DNA of 32,215 bases from the NCBI GenBank assembly GCA_946410125.1, contig CAMJZF010000021.1, positions 1 to 32,215 on the forward strand, in the 5' to 3' direction. The position numbers were made by a program, and so were the translations under genes. Positions 1-9,230 of this stretch are shown one piece after another. The number at the start of each line of letters is the position of its first letter. Positions within the stretch are counted from its first letter, which is position 1. The notes under the pieces were generated by a model. That model made no database searches. It was not told where the DNA came from and saw only the letters and a program-made list of their open reading frames with translations. The stretch comes from an uncultured Prevotellaceae bacterium (GTDB lineage: Bacteria > Bacteroidota > Bacteroidia > Bacteroidales > Muribaculaceae).

Positions 1-22
1 TTGAAAAATTCCTGCAAAAAAG

Positions 23-54
23 TTTTGTCATTTCTACAACCTTTTGTAGTTTTG
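23..54 (+). promoter_or_regulatory. Bacteroidetes-type promoter upstream of nrdD
   Basis: The -33-like element TTTTG lies at 23-27 and the -7 element TAGTTTTG at 47-54, separated by 19 bp, which fits the Bacteroidetes sigma-factor consensus TTTG-N19-21-TAnnTTTG. The transcript should start near position 60, about 100 nt before the nrdD start codon. A terminator-like hairpin follows directly at 71-93. Confidence 0.65.
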
Positions 55-70
55 CAATGAAAAACTAAAG

Positions 71-93
71 CCCAATACGCGTTGGGTTTTTTT
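71..93 (+). terminator. Hairpin with T-tract in the nrdD leader
   Basis: CCCAAT at 71-76 pairs with GTTGGG at 81-86 around the loop ACGC, and seven Ts follow at 87-93. This is an intrinsic terminator by shape. It sits about 10 nt after the expected transcription start and before nrdD, so it could act as an attenuator. It could instead end a transcript entering from the left of the window; the sequence alone cannot separate these. Confidence 0.55.
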
Positions 94-161
94 GCACCGA
101 CAAACTATTGCATATTATTCTCACCTTATAATTTATTATACAATCTCTCTAAGACAAAACG

Positions 162-2369
162 ATGATACAGACAGTAGTAAAACGTGACGGACGCGTTGTT
201 GGATACAACGAGGAAAAGATTAAAGCAGCGATACGCAAAGCAATGCTCGCTACCGAGGGTGGCGACGACGAAGCGTTGATACAACGCATTGCCGACCACA
301 TTGGCGCTCGCGGAAAGGAACAGATGAGCGTTGAAGGCATTCAGGACATGGTGGAGCTGGAATTGATGAAAAGCCCTCGCAAGGAAGTAGCAAAGTGCTA
401 TATCAACTATCGCCACAAGCGCAGTGTGGCCCGAAAAGCCAAGACCCGCGACATGTTCCTCGAGATTATCAATGCCAAGCACAACGATATCACGCGCGAG
501 AATGCCAACATGAATGCCGAGTCGCCAGCAGGCATGATGATGAAGTTTGCCAGCGAGACCACCAAGCCATTCGTTGACGATTATCTGCTGAGCGAAGAGG
601 CGCGCGAGGCTGTTCGCAACAATTACCTTCACATCCACGATAAGGACTACTACCCCACCAAGAGTCTCACTTGCGTTCAGCATCCGCTCGACAAGATTCT
701 GAACAACGGCTTCTGGGCAGGACATGGCGAGTCGCGCCCAGCCAAACGCATCGAGACCGCAAGCGTGCTCGCATGCATCTCGATGGAAACAGCGCAGAAC
801 GAAATGCACGGCGGGCAGGCGATTCCAGCATTCGACTTCTATCTGGCTCCATTCGTTCGCAAGACCTTTATCGAGGAAGTGAAAGTCCTTGAGGACATCT
901 ACGGAGAAGAGTACAAGGACATGTATGACGTGAAGATCGACGACTATATCATCCGTCCCCTTGATGGGCTGAAAGGCCGTGAGCGCGTGTTGCAACATGC
1001 CATCAACCGCACAGCCAGCCGTGTGCATCAGGCCATGGAAGCGTTTATCCACAACATGAACACCATCCACAGCCGTGGTGGCAACCAAGTGGTATTCAGC
1101 TCAATCAACTACGGCACCGACACCAGCGCCGAGGGACGTTGCATCATCCGTGAGCTACTGCACTCCACATGGGAAGGCGTGGGCAACGGTTCGACCGCCA
1201 TCTTCCCAATCCAGATTTGGAAGAAGAAGAGCGGTGTTAGCTATCTGCCCGAAGATCCCAACTATGACCTGTACAAACTTGCCTGCAAAGTCACCGCCCG
1301 CCGGTTCTTCCCCAACTTCGTGAACCTTGACGCCACCTATAACTTCCATGAGAAATGGGACATCAACGATCCCGAGCGTTACAAATATGAGGTAGCGACA
1401 ATGGGTTGCCGCACACGCGTGTTTGAGAACCGTTTCGGTCCAAAGACCAGCATTGGGCGCGGCAATATCTCGTTCTCAACCATCAACATTGTGCGCCTTG
1501 CCATCGAGTGCATGAAAATTGAAGACCAAGAGGCACGCATCAAGGAATTCTTCCATAAGCTCGACAATGTGCTCGACATCACTGCCCGTCAGCTCGATGA
1601 CCGCTTCAACTTCCAGAAAACCGCGATGGCAAAGCAGTTCCCACTGCTCATGACCCAGCTGTGGAACGGATGCGAGAATCTCAAGCCCAACGAAACCATA
1701 GAAAGCGTTATCAACCAAGGTACGCTGGGCATTGGGTTCATTGGTCTTGCCGAGTGCCTCATCGCACTCACAGGGAAGCATCATGGCGAGAGTCAGGAGA
1801 GCCAAGAACTTGGCCTGAAGATTATAGGCCACATGCGTGAACGCATCAACGAGTTCAGCCTGGAATACAAGCACAACTACAGCGTGCTCGCCACTCCGGC
1901 CGAGGGACTTGCTGGCAAGTTCACACGCCGCGACCGTAAGGACTTTGGCGAAATTCCAGGAGTCACCGACAAGATTTACTACACCAACAGCAACCATGTG
2001 CCAGTGTACTACAAGTGCAGCCCCAAGCACAAAGCCGAGGTAGAAGCTCCCTACCATGCCCTCACAGGCGGTGGACACATCTTCTATGTGGAGATTGACG
2101 GCGATGCCACCCACAACCCGCAAGCCATCATGGACATTGTGGACCTAATGCACAAGTACAACATTGGATATGGCTCGGTAAACCACAACCGCAACCGCTG
2201 CATGGACTGCGGCTATGAAGACGCGACCGACAACTTGCATGAATGCCCTGAGTGCCACGGCCACAACATCGACAAGCTGCAGCGCATCACCGGCTACCTG
2301 GTGGGCACTACCGACCGCTGGAACAGCGGCAAACTCGCCGAGCTGCGCGACCGGGTGGTACATAAGTAA
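162..2369 (+). CDS. nrdD: Anaerobic ribonucleoside-triphosphate reductase
   Basis: This class III ribonucleotide reductase reduces ribonucleoside triphosphates to deoxy forms without oxygen, using a glycyl radical; it is cytoplasmic. The 735-residue protein has an N-terminal ATP-cone (about residues 1-95, starting with a VVKRDGRVVGY-type motif). A C-terminal zinc site has four cysteines at 680, 683, 695 and 698. The glycyl-radical motif RITGYLVGTTDRWNSGK follows, with the radical glycine most likely at 715. The length is normal for the family. The ATG at 162 puts the ATP-cone at the very N terminus. It is followed 46 bp later by its activase gene nrdG, a standard operon. The long antisense open frames across it are shadows. 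Confidence 0.97.
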   Translation: MIQTVVKRDGRVVGYNEEKIKAAIRKAMLATEGGDDEALIQRIADHIGARGKEQMSVEGIQDMVELELMKSPRKEVAKCYINYRHKRSVARKAKTRDMFLEIINAKHNDITRENANMNAESPAGMMMKFASETTKPFVDDYLLSEEAREAVRNNYLHIHDKDYYPTKSLTCVQHPLDKILNNGFWAGHGESRPAKRIETASVLACISMETAQNEMHGGQAIPAFDFYLAPFVRKTFIEEVKVLEDIYGEEYKDMYDVKIDDYIIRPLDGLKGRERVLQHAINRTASRVHQAMEAFIHNMNTIHSRGGNQVVFSSINYGTDTSAEGRCIIRELLHSTWEGVGNGSTAIFPIQIWKKKSGVSYLPEDPNYDLYKLACKVTARRFFPNFVNLDATYNFHEKWDINDPERYKYEVATMGCRTRVFENRFGPKTSIGRGNISFSTINIVRLAIECMKIEDQEARIKEFFHKLDNVLDITARQLDDRFNFQKTAMAKQFPLLMTQLWNGCENLKPNETIESVINQGTLGIGFIGLAECLIALTGKHHGESQESQELGLKIIGHMRERINEFSLEYKHNYSVLATPAEGLAGKFTRRDRKDFGEIPGVTDKIYYTNSNHVPVYYKCSPKHKAEVEAPYHALTGGGHIFYVEIDGDATHNPQAIMDIVDLMHKYNIGYGSVNHNRNRCMDCGYEDATDNLHECPECHGHNIDKLQRITGYLVGTTDRWNSGKLAELRDRVVHK

Positions 2370-2394
2370 GTAGTAAGTTGTAAGTTGTAAGTGA
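2367..2394 (+). repeat. Heptamer tandem repeat between nrdD and nrdG
   Basis: Four consecutive 7-bp units, TAAGTAG, TAAGTTG, TAAGTTG and TAAGTGA, begin at the nrdD stop codon and fill much of the 46-bp spacer before nrdG. Similar short-period arrays occur at other gene junctions in this window. Confidence 0.8.
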
Positions 2395-2415
2395 TTATAG
2401 CGGCTTCTATCAATT

Positions 2416-2907
2416 ATGGAAAAGTTGCGAGTTTTGCACGTTGTAGAAGGCACCAGCGTTGACGGCCCCGGACTTCGCACATCGATATATCTTGCGGGAT
2501 GCCTACACCACTGCCCCGGCTGCCATAACCCGGAATCGTGGAACATGAACGGCGGCGAAGAACGCACGCTCGATGAGCTGATGGAAATCATCACCTACAA
2601 CGAGGCTCCCGTCACCTTCTCGGGCGGTGACCCGCTGGCTCAGGCCGAGCCTCTGGCGCATCTTGTGGAACGCATCAAGCGCGAAACGGGATATAACGTG
2701 TGGTGCTACACGGGCTACACTTGGGAGCAGGTGAAGCAGCAACCTCAACTCATGAAAGTGGTAAAGCAGCTCGACGTGCTCGTTGACAGCCCATTCTTGA
2801 TGGCTGAACGTGACACAAAGCTACGTTTTCGCGGCAGTAGCAACCAGCGACTCATAGATGTGCAACGAAGCCTTGCCACCAACGAAATAGTACTTTGGAG
2901 TGACTAA
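2416..2907 (+). CDS. nrdG: Anaerobic ribonucleotide reductase activating protein
   Basis: This radical-SAM activase cleaves S-adenosylmethionine to place the glycyl radical on NrdD. The 163-residue protein carries the CX3CX2C cluster motif (C29, C33, C36 in AGCLHHCPGC) that binds the 4Fe-4S centre. The glycine-rich TFSGGDPL segment typical of radical-SAM activases lies near residue 70. The length matches the NrdG family. It is 46 bp downstream of nrdD on the same strand, with a heptamer repeat and no terminator between, so the two are probably co-transcribed. A strong terminator at 2943-2973 closes the operon. Confidence 0.96.
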   Translation: MEKLRVLHVVEGTSVDGPGLRTSIYLAGCLHHCPGCHNPESWNMNGGEERTLDELMEIITYNEAPVTFSGGDPLAQAEPLAHLVERIKRETGYNVWCYTGYTWEQVKQQPQLMKVVKQLDVLVDSPFLMAERDTKLRFRGSSNQRLIDVQRSLATNEIVLWSD

Positions 2908-2942
2908 TCCAGCCTGAAAATAAAGACATTAATGGGACACAA

Positions 2943-2973
2943 AAATCCCTCGGCCAAAGCGGTCGAGGGATTT
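2943..2973. terminator. Bidirectional terminator between nrdG and the DUF5689 lipoprotein gene
   Basis: AAATCCCTCGGCC (2943-2955) pairs with GGTCGAGGGATTT (2961-2973), a 13-bp stem with one G-T pair and loop AAAGC. It is flanked by A-rich DNA on the left and T-rich DNA on the right. It lies between two convergent genes and can serve both. Confidence 0.85.
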
Positions 2974-2996
2974 ATTGTTGTCATTGAGGACCAAGG

Positions 2997-5264
2997 TTAT
3001 TTTTCCCAGGTGATGTTCCAGATAGCGAAGCGGTCCTTGTTGGATGTACTACCCGACTTGCTCAAAGATTCAATATAGAGAACCACATCACTGGTAGTGT
3101 TGATTTCGGCAGTATAGTAATAAGCCTGTCCCTTAACAGCATCAGGATTGTCGATTATAATATCCTGAATTTCGGTTGCAGGAGATGTCGCGGTCATCAC
3201 TCTTACATGGAATTTCACGCCCGGATCGGTCAAGAAATAACCATAGCCAAATGACAGCTTCTTCATTCCACCAGAAATAACAGGCGACTCAATGTGACTC
3301 TTCTTGTTAGCATCGGTGCTACCATTCAGGTGAACGGCATAAGCCCAACGGTCGCTGCCATCGGCCTTCTTGCCAATAGCCGAATAAGTGGGAGGAGCAT
3401 CCGACTCACCGCCTATAAGCAATCCACACTTGAACGCCTTCCACCCCTTGGTTGAAGTAAGGTCGGCAAACTGTGTCTGCGATGTAGGAGTACCACCATT
3501 CATGGTCTCGAAGTCGTCAATAGTCTGCAGCAGAGCCTTTCCACCAAACTTAAAGTTATCGAGTTGCCAAGTAGTGTAGTTAGACTGCTGCTCCGAAACA
3601 TAACGGAAGCCAATGCAGTAAGTGCCCTCATACTGACTCAAGTCGATAGTTCCCGAACTAATAAACTCCGATTGTCCTTCAATAGCTGCAGTAGCAAGTG
3701 TTGGATTAAGCTTGACGAGCTCAGCGGTCGTTGGATCGTTGGTCGACATCAAGTAAACCTCCAGCACGTCGGTACCACGATAATAACGAACCTTTGATTG
3801 GAAGCTCAATTCCTTCCTGCCAGCGTTAGTGATGTCAAGAGCAGGAGTGATTAACCATGCATCATAAGGAGGTTGCTTGCCACTATAGCCAGTAACAGAA
3901 GCATACTTGTTGCTGTCAAATTCATCGATGTACCAGTTCTTGTCACCCTTGACATTCTTGAGTATCCACCCATCTGGCATAGGACCATTCTTAACACAGC
4001 TTTCGAAATTCTCGGTTAGCTCGGTAACACCACCAGTCAAGATAGAGAGCTTATACTCATCGATCGAACCAGTGTTATTGGTAATACCTGCCATACCCAT
4101 GAATGATGCCAGACTGCCCTTAACCCAGATTTGAGTGCCCAGCAGTTCGGGGAAGTCTTTCAAGTTAGCATCACGACGGAAGCTTGACCCTTGCGGCAAA
4201 GCCACGGCAATGCACTTAGAGAAATCGCGGACGTCGGCACTTGGTGCAATAACGATAGTGTTGTCGAGAGTAAACGGAGCCTCCCATTCAATGTCGCTGC
4301 TGCCTGCAACCTCATTAACACCAGGAGCGATGGCACCAACGATATAACCGGTTACCCAGCCCTTCTTGCCTTGGTCTTGCAACTCAATTGCCTCGGTTAC
4401 TGTCCATGGGTCGCTTGGATAACCCTTGGTGTCGTTGTCAAATCCAATGCAGTCATTAGCATCACGCAGATAGAGCCCCCACTTGTCGGAACCACTCATG
4501 TAGAGTATACCTTGAACATCGCCACGTCCCACTGGTAGTGGGTCGCCACGGAAGTTAGCATAATTACTGTTGTTCACACCCAAGACGTTACCGTCCTCAT
4601 CCTTAATGTTGCGAGTGGTAGAAGAAGCGCTCTCGCTGAAAGGCAGCTCACCATCGGCACCTACCCATTCAACGTCGCGAATAATGACAAATTGACCTTG
4701 ATACTTGAGCTGAGTCTCCGCATCGCTGTGACCAACCACATCGCCAATGTTTACCTCAATGGGATTGATTTTCTCAAGATTGGGAAGACCATTAATTTCA
4801 ACGTGCTCCTTAAATTGGTCGAGAGTCATACGTCCAGCTTCCCAGACACTCTGTTGTGGATACCACTCAGGCTTACCGATTAGGTACTCACCATTGTACT
4901 TACCAATCCAAAAGTCCTTCATGTTGATAACGATTTCCTGTCCCAGACGGTAGGTGTTGCAGATGCTGTTGGCATCGATAGAGATGCCTATACCCGCTGT
5001 CTCATCCTGAATGTAGAGGTGCTTATAAATGTTACCCTCTTCATCGCTACTGGTTACCCAGCCATGAATGTAGGTATCTTCCTTGCAGGTGTCGATAAAG
5101 TTTCGCGCATCCTGCCAGTATTTTGCCTTAAATTCGGCAATTGTCATGTTAGCCTGATGCTCGGCGTGAGGCACCACCATTGGTGGCATGTCGAAGTCTT
5201 CGTTACATCCCACAGCCACAAGCATGAGCAACAATGCATTGAGGAATAAATTTAAACGTTTCAT
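2997..5264 (-). CDS. Surface lipoprotein with DUF5689-like and choice-of-anchor-J-like domains
   Basis: A 755-residue exported lipoprotein. The signal peptide ends in a lipobox (VAVGC, Cys20), and the acidic residues that follow (NEDFD) resemble the Bacteroidetes export signal for surface lipoproteins. About residues 35-280 read like DUF5689, with an OB-fold-like start (YIHGWVTSSDEEGNIYKHLY). About 285-405 look like a second OB-like module of the DUF6359 type. About 415-575 form a jelly-roll of the choice-of-anchor-J type (NFES..PDGW...WLITPALD). The rest (580-755) looks like a second jelly-roll. It lies 48 bp downstream of the TonB-dependent receptor and should be co-transcribed. Domain names are by recognition, and its ligand is unknown. 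Confidence 0.8.
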   Translation of the reverse strand: MKRLNLFLNALLLMLVAVGCNEDFDMPPMVVPHAEHQANMTIAEFKAKYWQDARNFIDTCKEDTYIHGWVTSSDEEGNIYKHLYIQDETAGIGISIDANSICNTYRLGQEIVINMKDFWIGKYNGEYLIGKPEWYPQQSVWEAGRMTLDQFKEHVEINGLPNLEKINPIEVNIGDVVGHSDAETQLKYQGQFVIIRDVEWVGADGELPFSESASSTTRNIKDEDGNVLGVNNSNYANFRGDPLPVGRGDVQGILYMSGSDKWGLYLRDANDCIGFDNDTKGYPSDPWTVTEAIELQDQGKKGWVTGYIVGAIAPGVNEVAGSSDIEWEAPFTLDNTIVIAPSADVRDFSKCIAVALPQGSSFRRDANLKDFPELLGTQIWVKGSLASFMGMAGITNNTGSIDEYKLSILTGGVTELTENFESCVKNGPMPDGWILKNVKGDKNWYIDEFDSNKYASVTGYSGKQPPYDAWLITPALDITNAGRKELSFQSKVRYYRGTDVLEVYLMSTNDPTTAELVKLNPTLATAAIEGQSEFISSGTIDLSQYEGTYCIGFRYVSEQQSNYTTWQLDNFKFGGKALLQTIDDFETMNGGTPTSQTQFADLTSTKGWKAFKCGLLIGGESDAPPTYSAIGKKADGSDRWAYAVHLNGSTDANKKSHIESPVISGGMKKLSFGYGYFLTDPGVKFHVRVMTATSPATEIQDIIIDNPDAVKGQAYYYTAEINTTSDVVLYIESLSKSGSTSNKDRFAIWNITWEK

Positions 5265-5312
5265 AATGTATATCTTGTTATTGTTGATTTCAAATATAAT
5301 AATGTGTAGTTA

Positions 5313-8063
5313 TTAGAATCTCACACCCACGTTGAAGTACATCCTGAAGCCCTGTGCATAGTAGTACTTGTTGGGGAATTTGGCAGTGGTATAATTTTTA
5401 TAGTCGAAACGACCTTGCTGATAGCCACCCGTCTGGATGTTGGTGTTGTTGAGCAAGTTGTTAAGGCTCAGGTTAAGGTTGAGCGAAGCCGAACGGGTAA
5501 GATATATAATCTTACCTATGCTCATGTTGATAATCAAAGCCTCGTTGAGTTTCTCCTGTTTGCCAATATCGCGCATCATCTGTTCAAGTTCCTGCTCGCT
5601 TCCAGCCACGGTGTAAAGTTCGGGCAGAACTTCATGACGAATGGGCGACAGGTCGACATAAGAACGATTCATCCACACGCCGTTAACCTCAAAGAACCAC
5701 TGGTTAGGCGCGCTCCAGTTGAATCCTAAACTATAGGCCTCCTGTGGAGTTCCGCTCACATAGAAGTTCTTCAGGTAAACAGTCTGTGTAACATCGGCAA
5801 CCGAACCGTTCTCAAAGCTTCTTGTTCCCAAAGGTCGGTTCTTGTACTGATAGCGTGCAAAAGTCGCCGCCGCGTTAAGAGTGAGTGAAGGAGTGATCTT
5901 ATAGGCAGCACCAATCTCAATGCCCTTGTGTTCCTTCTGTACACCAGTGAGCGAGTAGTTCACAAAAGTGCTGTTATAGTCATCGTAGAAAGAAGTGCGC
6001 TCGGTCATGTCCCAGAATTCAGTCCAGAAACCAGTTATCGAGCCCATGAACCTGCGATAGTTCCACACATATCCTATGTCGCCCGAGAGGATGCGTGCGC
6101 TCTTGAGGTCGGTAATCACGTCGTCCTTGATGCGTGGCGAGATGTAAGCGTTGTAATATTCAGGAGCGCGTGTGCCATAGTAGACATGCGCCTGAATGTT
6201 GTTGCGTCCATCAATCTTGTAGATGATGCCCGCCTTGGCGGCATAGTTGATAAAGCTGTGACTTTCCCCTTTGCCTAAGGAGCTCTCGGGAGCACGTCCG
6301 TTGCGCATCTTACCGTCGCGCTGGAAAGACGTTGCGCTCACCTGAACACCGTAATTGATGTCAAATCGATTCAGGTTCACGACATTCTGCAGCCACAAGC
6401 GTCCTGTAATAGAGTTTATATTGTAATCGTAGCCAAAGCGGTCACCCTTGAGGATGCGACGGTTGGGATTTTCCAAGTCGTTCTGCATCATATCGGCATC
6501 ATCGGGGAAGTCGCGCTCGGCATACTGGTCAACATCGAGCCAGAATCGCCCGCCAAGCAAGTCCTTCATAGTCTTGTAGTAAGACGAGCGGCTATAGTTG
6601 GCACTCACGCCACCCTGCAGAGAGAGAACAGGAGAGATGCGCATGTTAAGGTTACTGCTGAGCATCCAGTTAAACTGGTTGCTGTGTCGTTTCTCAATAA
6701 CGTAGCTTGAGCCCTTGTCTTCTCCCCCTTGCTCAAACTCGTAGTTGTTCAGGTAATTCACCTGATATAGCTCGGCCCAGTTGAGCTGACGTTTCTCTTC
6801 CATATTGAGCCATTCCCACTCAAAGAGGTCGGCAGTCTCGGGGCTGGAGGTTCTATAGTATGAAGGCAGATAACGATAATAGTCGGGCCTTGGGTCACGA
6901 GCGTTGTACCAGTTCAAAGCGCTCGAAGCGTAGAACGACTTGTGGAATGCCAGACCCGTGGTGAGAGAAGTGCCAGTCTTGGGAGTCCAAATCCAGCTTA
7001 AAATAGCGGTAGGGTCGAAAGTGTCGACCACCTTAGCGTTGCGTTTCTTGCCCTCTTGCCAACCCCAGTTCACATTATAGAGGTTGTTGTGTGCAAGGTT
7101 ATAAGCCTCGTCAAAAGTAGCTGCGTTGCTGGCTCGCTTAGTAGGCGCTCCAAAAACAGTGAGCGACACCGAGTGCTGCTGGTTGAGCACCTTTTGCAAC
7201 GACAGGAAACCACCCCAGCTGTTGTAGAACGATCCTGGAATAATACCCTCGCCGGCATAACGTGCAATGGCACTAAGAGTGAGAGCCCAGCCTTGCTTAG
7301 TAAGGCCTGTACTATAGGTAATCATACCTCTCCAGCGATAGTTGCTGTTGGTATAAGCCAAACTGCCACGGAAGCCGGGAGAGTAGTCCTTGGCATGGGT
7401 GAAGATGTTGGTAGCTCCACCAATGTCGCCAAAACCAAAGCTTGTAGCCTCGGTAGCATATCCCACGCTACGGCTCTTGAAAGCCTGGTTCATGCCTCCA
7501 ATCATCGAGTAGTTGAAACGTCCACGCGCGGCATCATTAAAGTTGATGCCGTTGATGTAGGTTTGGCTGTACTCATTGTTGTAACCACGAATGCGGAAAC
7601 GCATCGCGCTGAAGTTGTAGTTGGTAGCCTTGTAGTAGGGGTTGTCGGTAGCACCGGTCAACGCCCCCACTTGCTGAGCATTACCTTCCTCATCCTCAAG
7701 CATTGATTCAGTGAGAATCAATTCGGTATTATCCTCGCTCTCCTCTTCCAGTTCGGAGGAAGAAGGGACAATCCTGATATATCCCAAATCATCAACGCCG
7801 TTAAGGATAACGACATCTTGTGCCAGGTCGCGATAACCGTAGCAGAAGATGAGCATACGGTCATTGCCCGGACGGGCATCGGTAATGACAAAGTCACCGC
7901 TTGGTCCGGTAATGGCACTACACCCCTGCTCATCGAGCAACACCGTAGCTCCCGCCACCGGAACGTTGGTTCTTGAGTCAATCACCACGCCCCTGAGCCC
8001 CGTTTGAGCCAAAGCATTGAAACTCAAAAGGAGCGAAAGAAGCATAAAAAGTTTAAGTCTCAT
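5313..8063 (-). CDS. TonB-dependent outer-membrane receptor
   Basis: A 916-residue receptor for energy-dependent uptake across the outer membrane. Residues 1-20 are a signal peptide ending in ALAQ. Residues 21-95 are a carboxypeptidase-regulatory-like beta sandwich (GVVIDSRTNVPVAGATV). About 113-225 are the plug (RIRGYNNEYSQTYINGINFND, GDIGGATNIF). The remainder is the 22-strand-type barrel, ending in an aromatic residue (NVGVRF). Its partner is the DUF5689-type lipoprotein just downstream rather than a SusD homologue. A TATCTTTG element at 8168-8175 on the minus strand is the likely promoter. The substrate cannot be read from the sequence. Confidence 0.93.
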   Translation of the reverse strand: MRLKLFMLLSLLLSFNALAQTGLRGVVIDSRTNVPVAGATVLLDEQGCSAITGPSGDFVITDARPGNDRMLIFCYGYRDLAQDVVILNGVDDLGYIRIVPSSSELEEESEDNTELILTESMLEDEEGNAQQVGALTGATDNPYYKATNYNFSAMRFRIRGYNNEYSQTYINGINFNDAARGRFNYSMIGGMNQAFKSRSVGYATEATSFGFGDIGGATNIFTHAKDYSPGFRGSLAYTNSNYRWRGMITYSTGLTKQGWALTLSAIARYAGEGIIPGSFYNSWGGFLSLQKVLNQQHSVSLTVFGAPTKRASNAATFDEAYNLAHNNLYNVNWGWQEGKKRNAKVVDTFDPTAILSWIWTPKTGTSLTTGLAFHKSFYASSALNWYNARDPRPDYYRYLPSYYRTSSPETADLFEWEWLNMEEKRQLNWAELYQVNYLNNYEFEQGGEDKGSSYVIEKRHSNQFNWMLSSNLNMRISPVLSLQGGVSANYSRSSYYKTMKDLLGGRFWLDVDQYAERDFPDDADMMQNDLENPNRRILKGDRFGYDYNINSITGRLWLQNVVNLNRFDINYGVQVSATSFQRDGKMRNGRAPESSLGKGESHSFINYAAKAGIIYKIDGRNNIQAHVYYGTRAPEYYNAYISPRIKDDVITDLKSARILSGDIGYVWNYRRFMGSITGFWTEFWDMTERTSFYDDYNSTFVNYSLTGVQKEHKGIEIGAAYKITPSLTLNAAATFARYQYKNRPLGTRSFENGSVADVTQTVYLKNFYVSGTPQEAYSLGFNWSAPNQWFFEVNGVWMNRSYVDLSPIRHEVLPELYTVAGSEQELEQMMRDIGKQEKLNEALIINMSIGKIIYLTRSASLNLNLSLNNLLNNTNIQTGGYQQGRFDYKNYTTAKFPNKYYYAQGFRMYFNVGVRF

Positions 8064-8167
8064 AGAAAGTATTTGATTAGTTATGTTTAAAAGTCACTAT
8101 TAACAAGGTTAACCAAAAAAACGTTAACATCGGCATAAAAACAACTATCTATAATATATAGAATTTT

Positions 8168-8175
8168 CAAAGATA
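8168..8175 (-). promoter_or_regulatory. -7 element of the receptor operon promoter
   Basis: On the minus strand this reads TATCTTTG, an exact TAnnTTTG match. TTG elements upstream are at 12 and 23 bp spacing, so the -33 part is imperfect. It would give a leader of about 100 nt. Confidence 0.55.
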
Positions 8176-8288
8176 CAACATTTTTTTCAAAAAACAGTCA
8201 AAAACGGTTCAATAATTTTACAAATCCTTTTACAAACAACACATCTAAAGACATTTGTGTCAATCCAATTAAAAAAAAGATTGAAAAA

Positions 8289-8319
8289 TTGGTTTTCTTT
8301 AATTATTTTTTTATTTTTG
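8289..8319 (+). promoter_or_regulatory. Promoter of the DUF4923 lipoprotein gene
   Basis: TTGG at 8289-8292 and TATTTTTG at 8312-8319 are separated by 19 bp, matching the Bacteroidetes promoter. The start codon is at 8373. Confidence 0.65.
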
Positions 8320-8372
8320 CGGTCATAAATATAACAATTCATTTAATTCATAACATTTAAAAACAGAAGATT

Positions 8373-9110
8373 ATGTTTAGAAAAACCCTTTATTCACTCT
8401 TTTTATCTGCAACCCTAATGCTCAGCAGTTGCGGCAACGGCGGAGGCCTGCTCGGCAACATTTTAGGGATGGGCACCACAACAACCAGCACCACAGGCAA
8501 CGTGCTTGGCAGTGTTCTCGGTAGCGTTCTTGGTGGCATGGCCAGCTCGGGCGGCGGAATGCTTGGCGGCATCTTTGGCAGCGCCCTTACCGACAATACC
8601 GCCACAAGTTTGGCAAACATGGTTATCGGCAACGTAAAACTCAACCAGAATGAACTCGTTGGCACTTGGATCTATGCCCAGCCCGGCTGCGCATTCACCA
8701 GCCAGAATCTACTTGCCCAAGCCGGAGGTCAGGCAGCAGCCACCCAAATCAAGAGCAAACTCAGTCCTGCTTTCCAAAGCCTGGGCTTTAGCAGCAACAA
8801 CACCGGTTTTGCCTTTGACCAGAACGGCAATTTTGAGGCTTATCTTAAAGGCCTTCCGCTGAGTGGTACTTACACATTTGACCCATCGAGCGGCAAACTC
8901 AACCTGAAGACCAAAGTAGGCACCATTGCCTCATTTGTCACTCGCACCGCCAACGGCCTGTCAATCACCATGGAGTCGAAGATGCTTCAGAGTGTAATTC
9001 AGGCCTTAGGCAACATGTCGGGCAACAGCACCATCAGCTCAATTGGCAACTTGGCCTCTCAATTTAATGGTGTGCGCATGGGATTTGATGTTGTAAAGTA
9101 CAATAAGTAG
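8373..9110 (+). CDS. DUF4923-family lipoprotein
   Basis: A 245-residue exported lipoprotein with a signal peptide and lipobox (LMLSSC, Cys20). A low-complexity Gly/Ser/Thr/Leu stretch (residues 21-75) follows. The globular domain starts near residue 88 (NQNELVGTWIYAQPGCAF) and reads like DUF4923, a Bacteroidales lipocalin-like lipoprotein family of unknown function. The GTYTFDPSSGKLNLK segment near residue 165 suggests beta structure. It has its own promoter and stands alone, ending at a bidirectional terminator. The function is unknown. Confidence 0.85.
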   Translation: MFRKTLYSLFLSATLMLSSCGNGGGLLGNILGMGTTTTSTTGNVLGSVLGSVLGGMASSGGGMLGGIFGSALTDNTATSLANMVIGNVKLNQNELVGTWIYAQPGCAFTSQNLLAQAGGQAAATQIKSKLSPAFQSLGFSSNNTGFAFDQNGNFEAYLKGLPLSGTYTFDPSSGKLNLKTKVGTIASFVTRTANGLSITMESKMLQSVIQALGNMSGNSTISSIGNLASQFNGVRMGFDVVKYNK

Positions 9111-9166
9111 TTGTCAGTTTTCAGTAGGTTACAGATTACAGGTACTGAGATTACTGCTGAATGACA

Positions 9167-9198
9167 AAACGAGCAGGGCGTTATTGCCTTGCTCGTTT
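9167..9198. terminator. Bidirectional terminator between DUF4923 and Sel1 genes
   Basis: AAACGAGCAGGGC (9167-9179) pairs with GCCTTGCTCGTTT (9186-9198), a 13-bp stem with one G-T pair and loop GTTATT. It lies between convergent genes. Confidence 0.85.
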
Positions 9199-9230
9199 AT
9201 TTCATGTCCTTCGGTATATCAGGCCGGTGA

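Larger units (their letters stand above)
8064..8372. other. Divergent intergenic region between receptor and DUF4923 genes
   Basis: This 309-bp, very AT-rich stretch holds outward promoters for the two flanking genes and leaders of about 100 nt (receptor) and about 45 nt (DUF4923 gene). I see no gene, RNA gene or terminator in it. Confidence 0.7.

Noticed and set aside
126-1088. 320-residue minus-strand open frame opposite nrdD
   Set aside because: It lies fully antisense to the well-supported nrdD coding region and has no family-like features; a codon-bias shadow.
1476-2123. 215-residue minus-strand open frame opposite nrdD
   Set aside because: Antisense shadow of nrdD with no promoter or start context.
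7056-7706. 216-residue plus-strand open frame opposite the receptor gene
   Set aside because: Antisense shadow of the receptor plug and barrel coding region.
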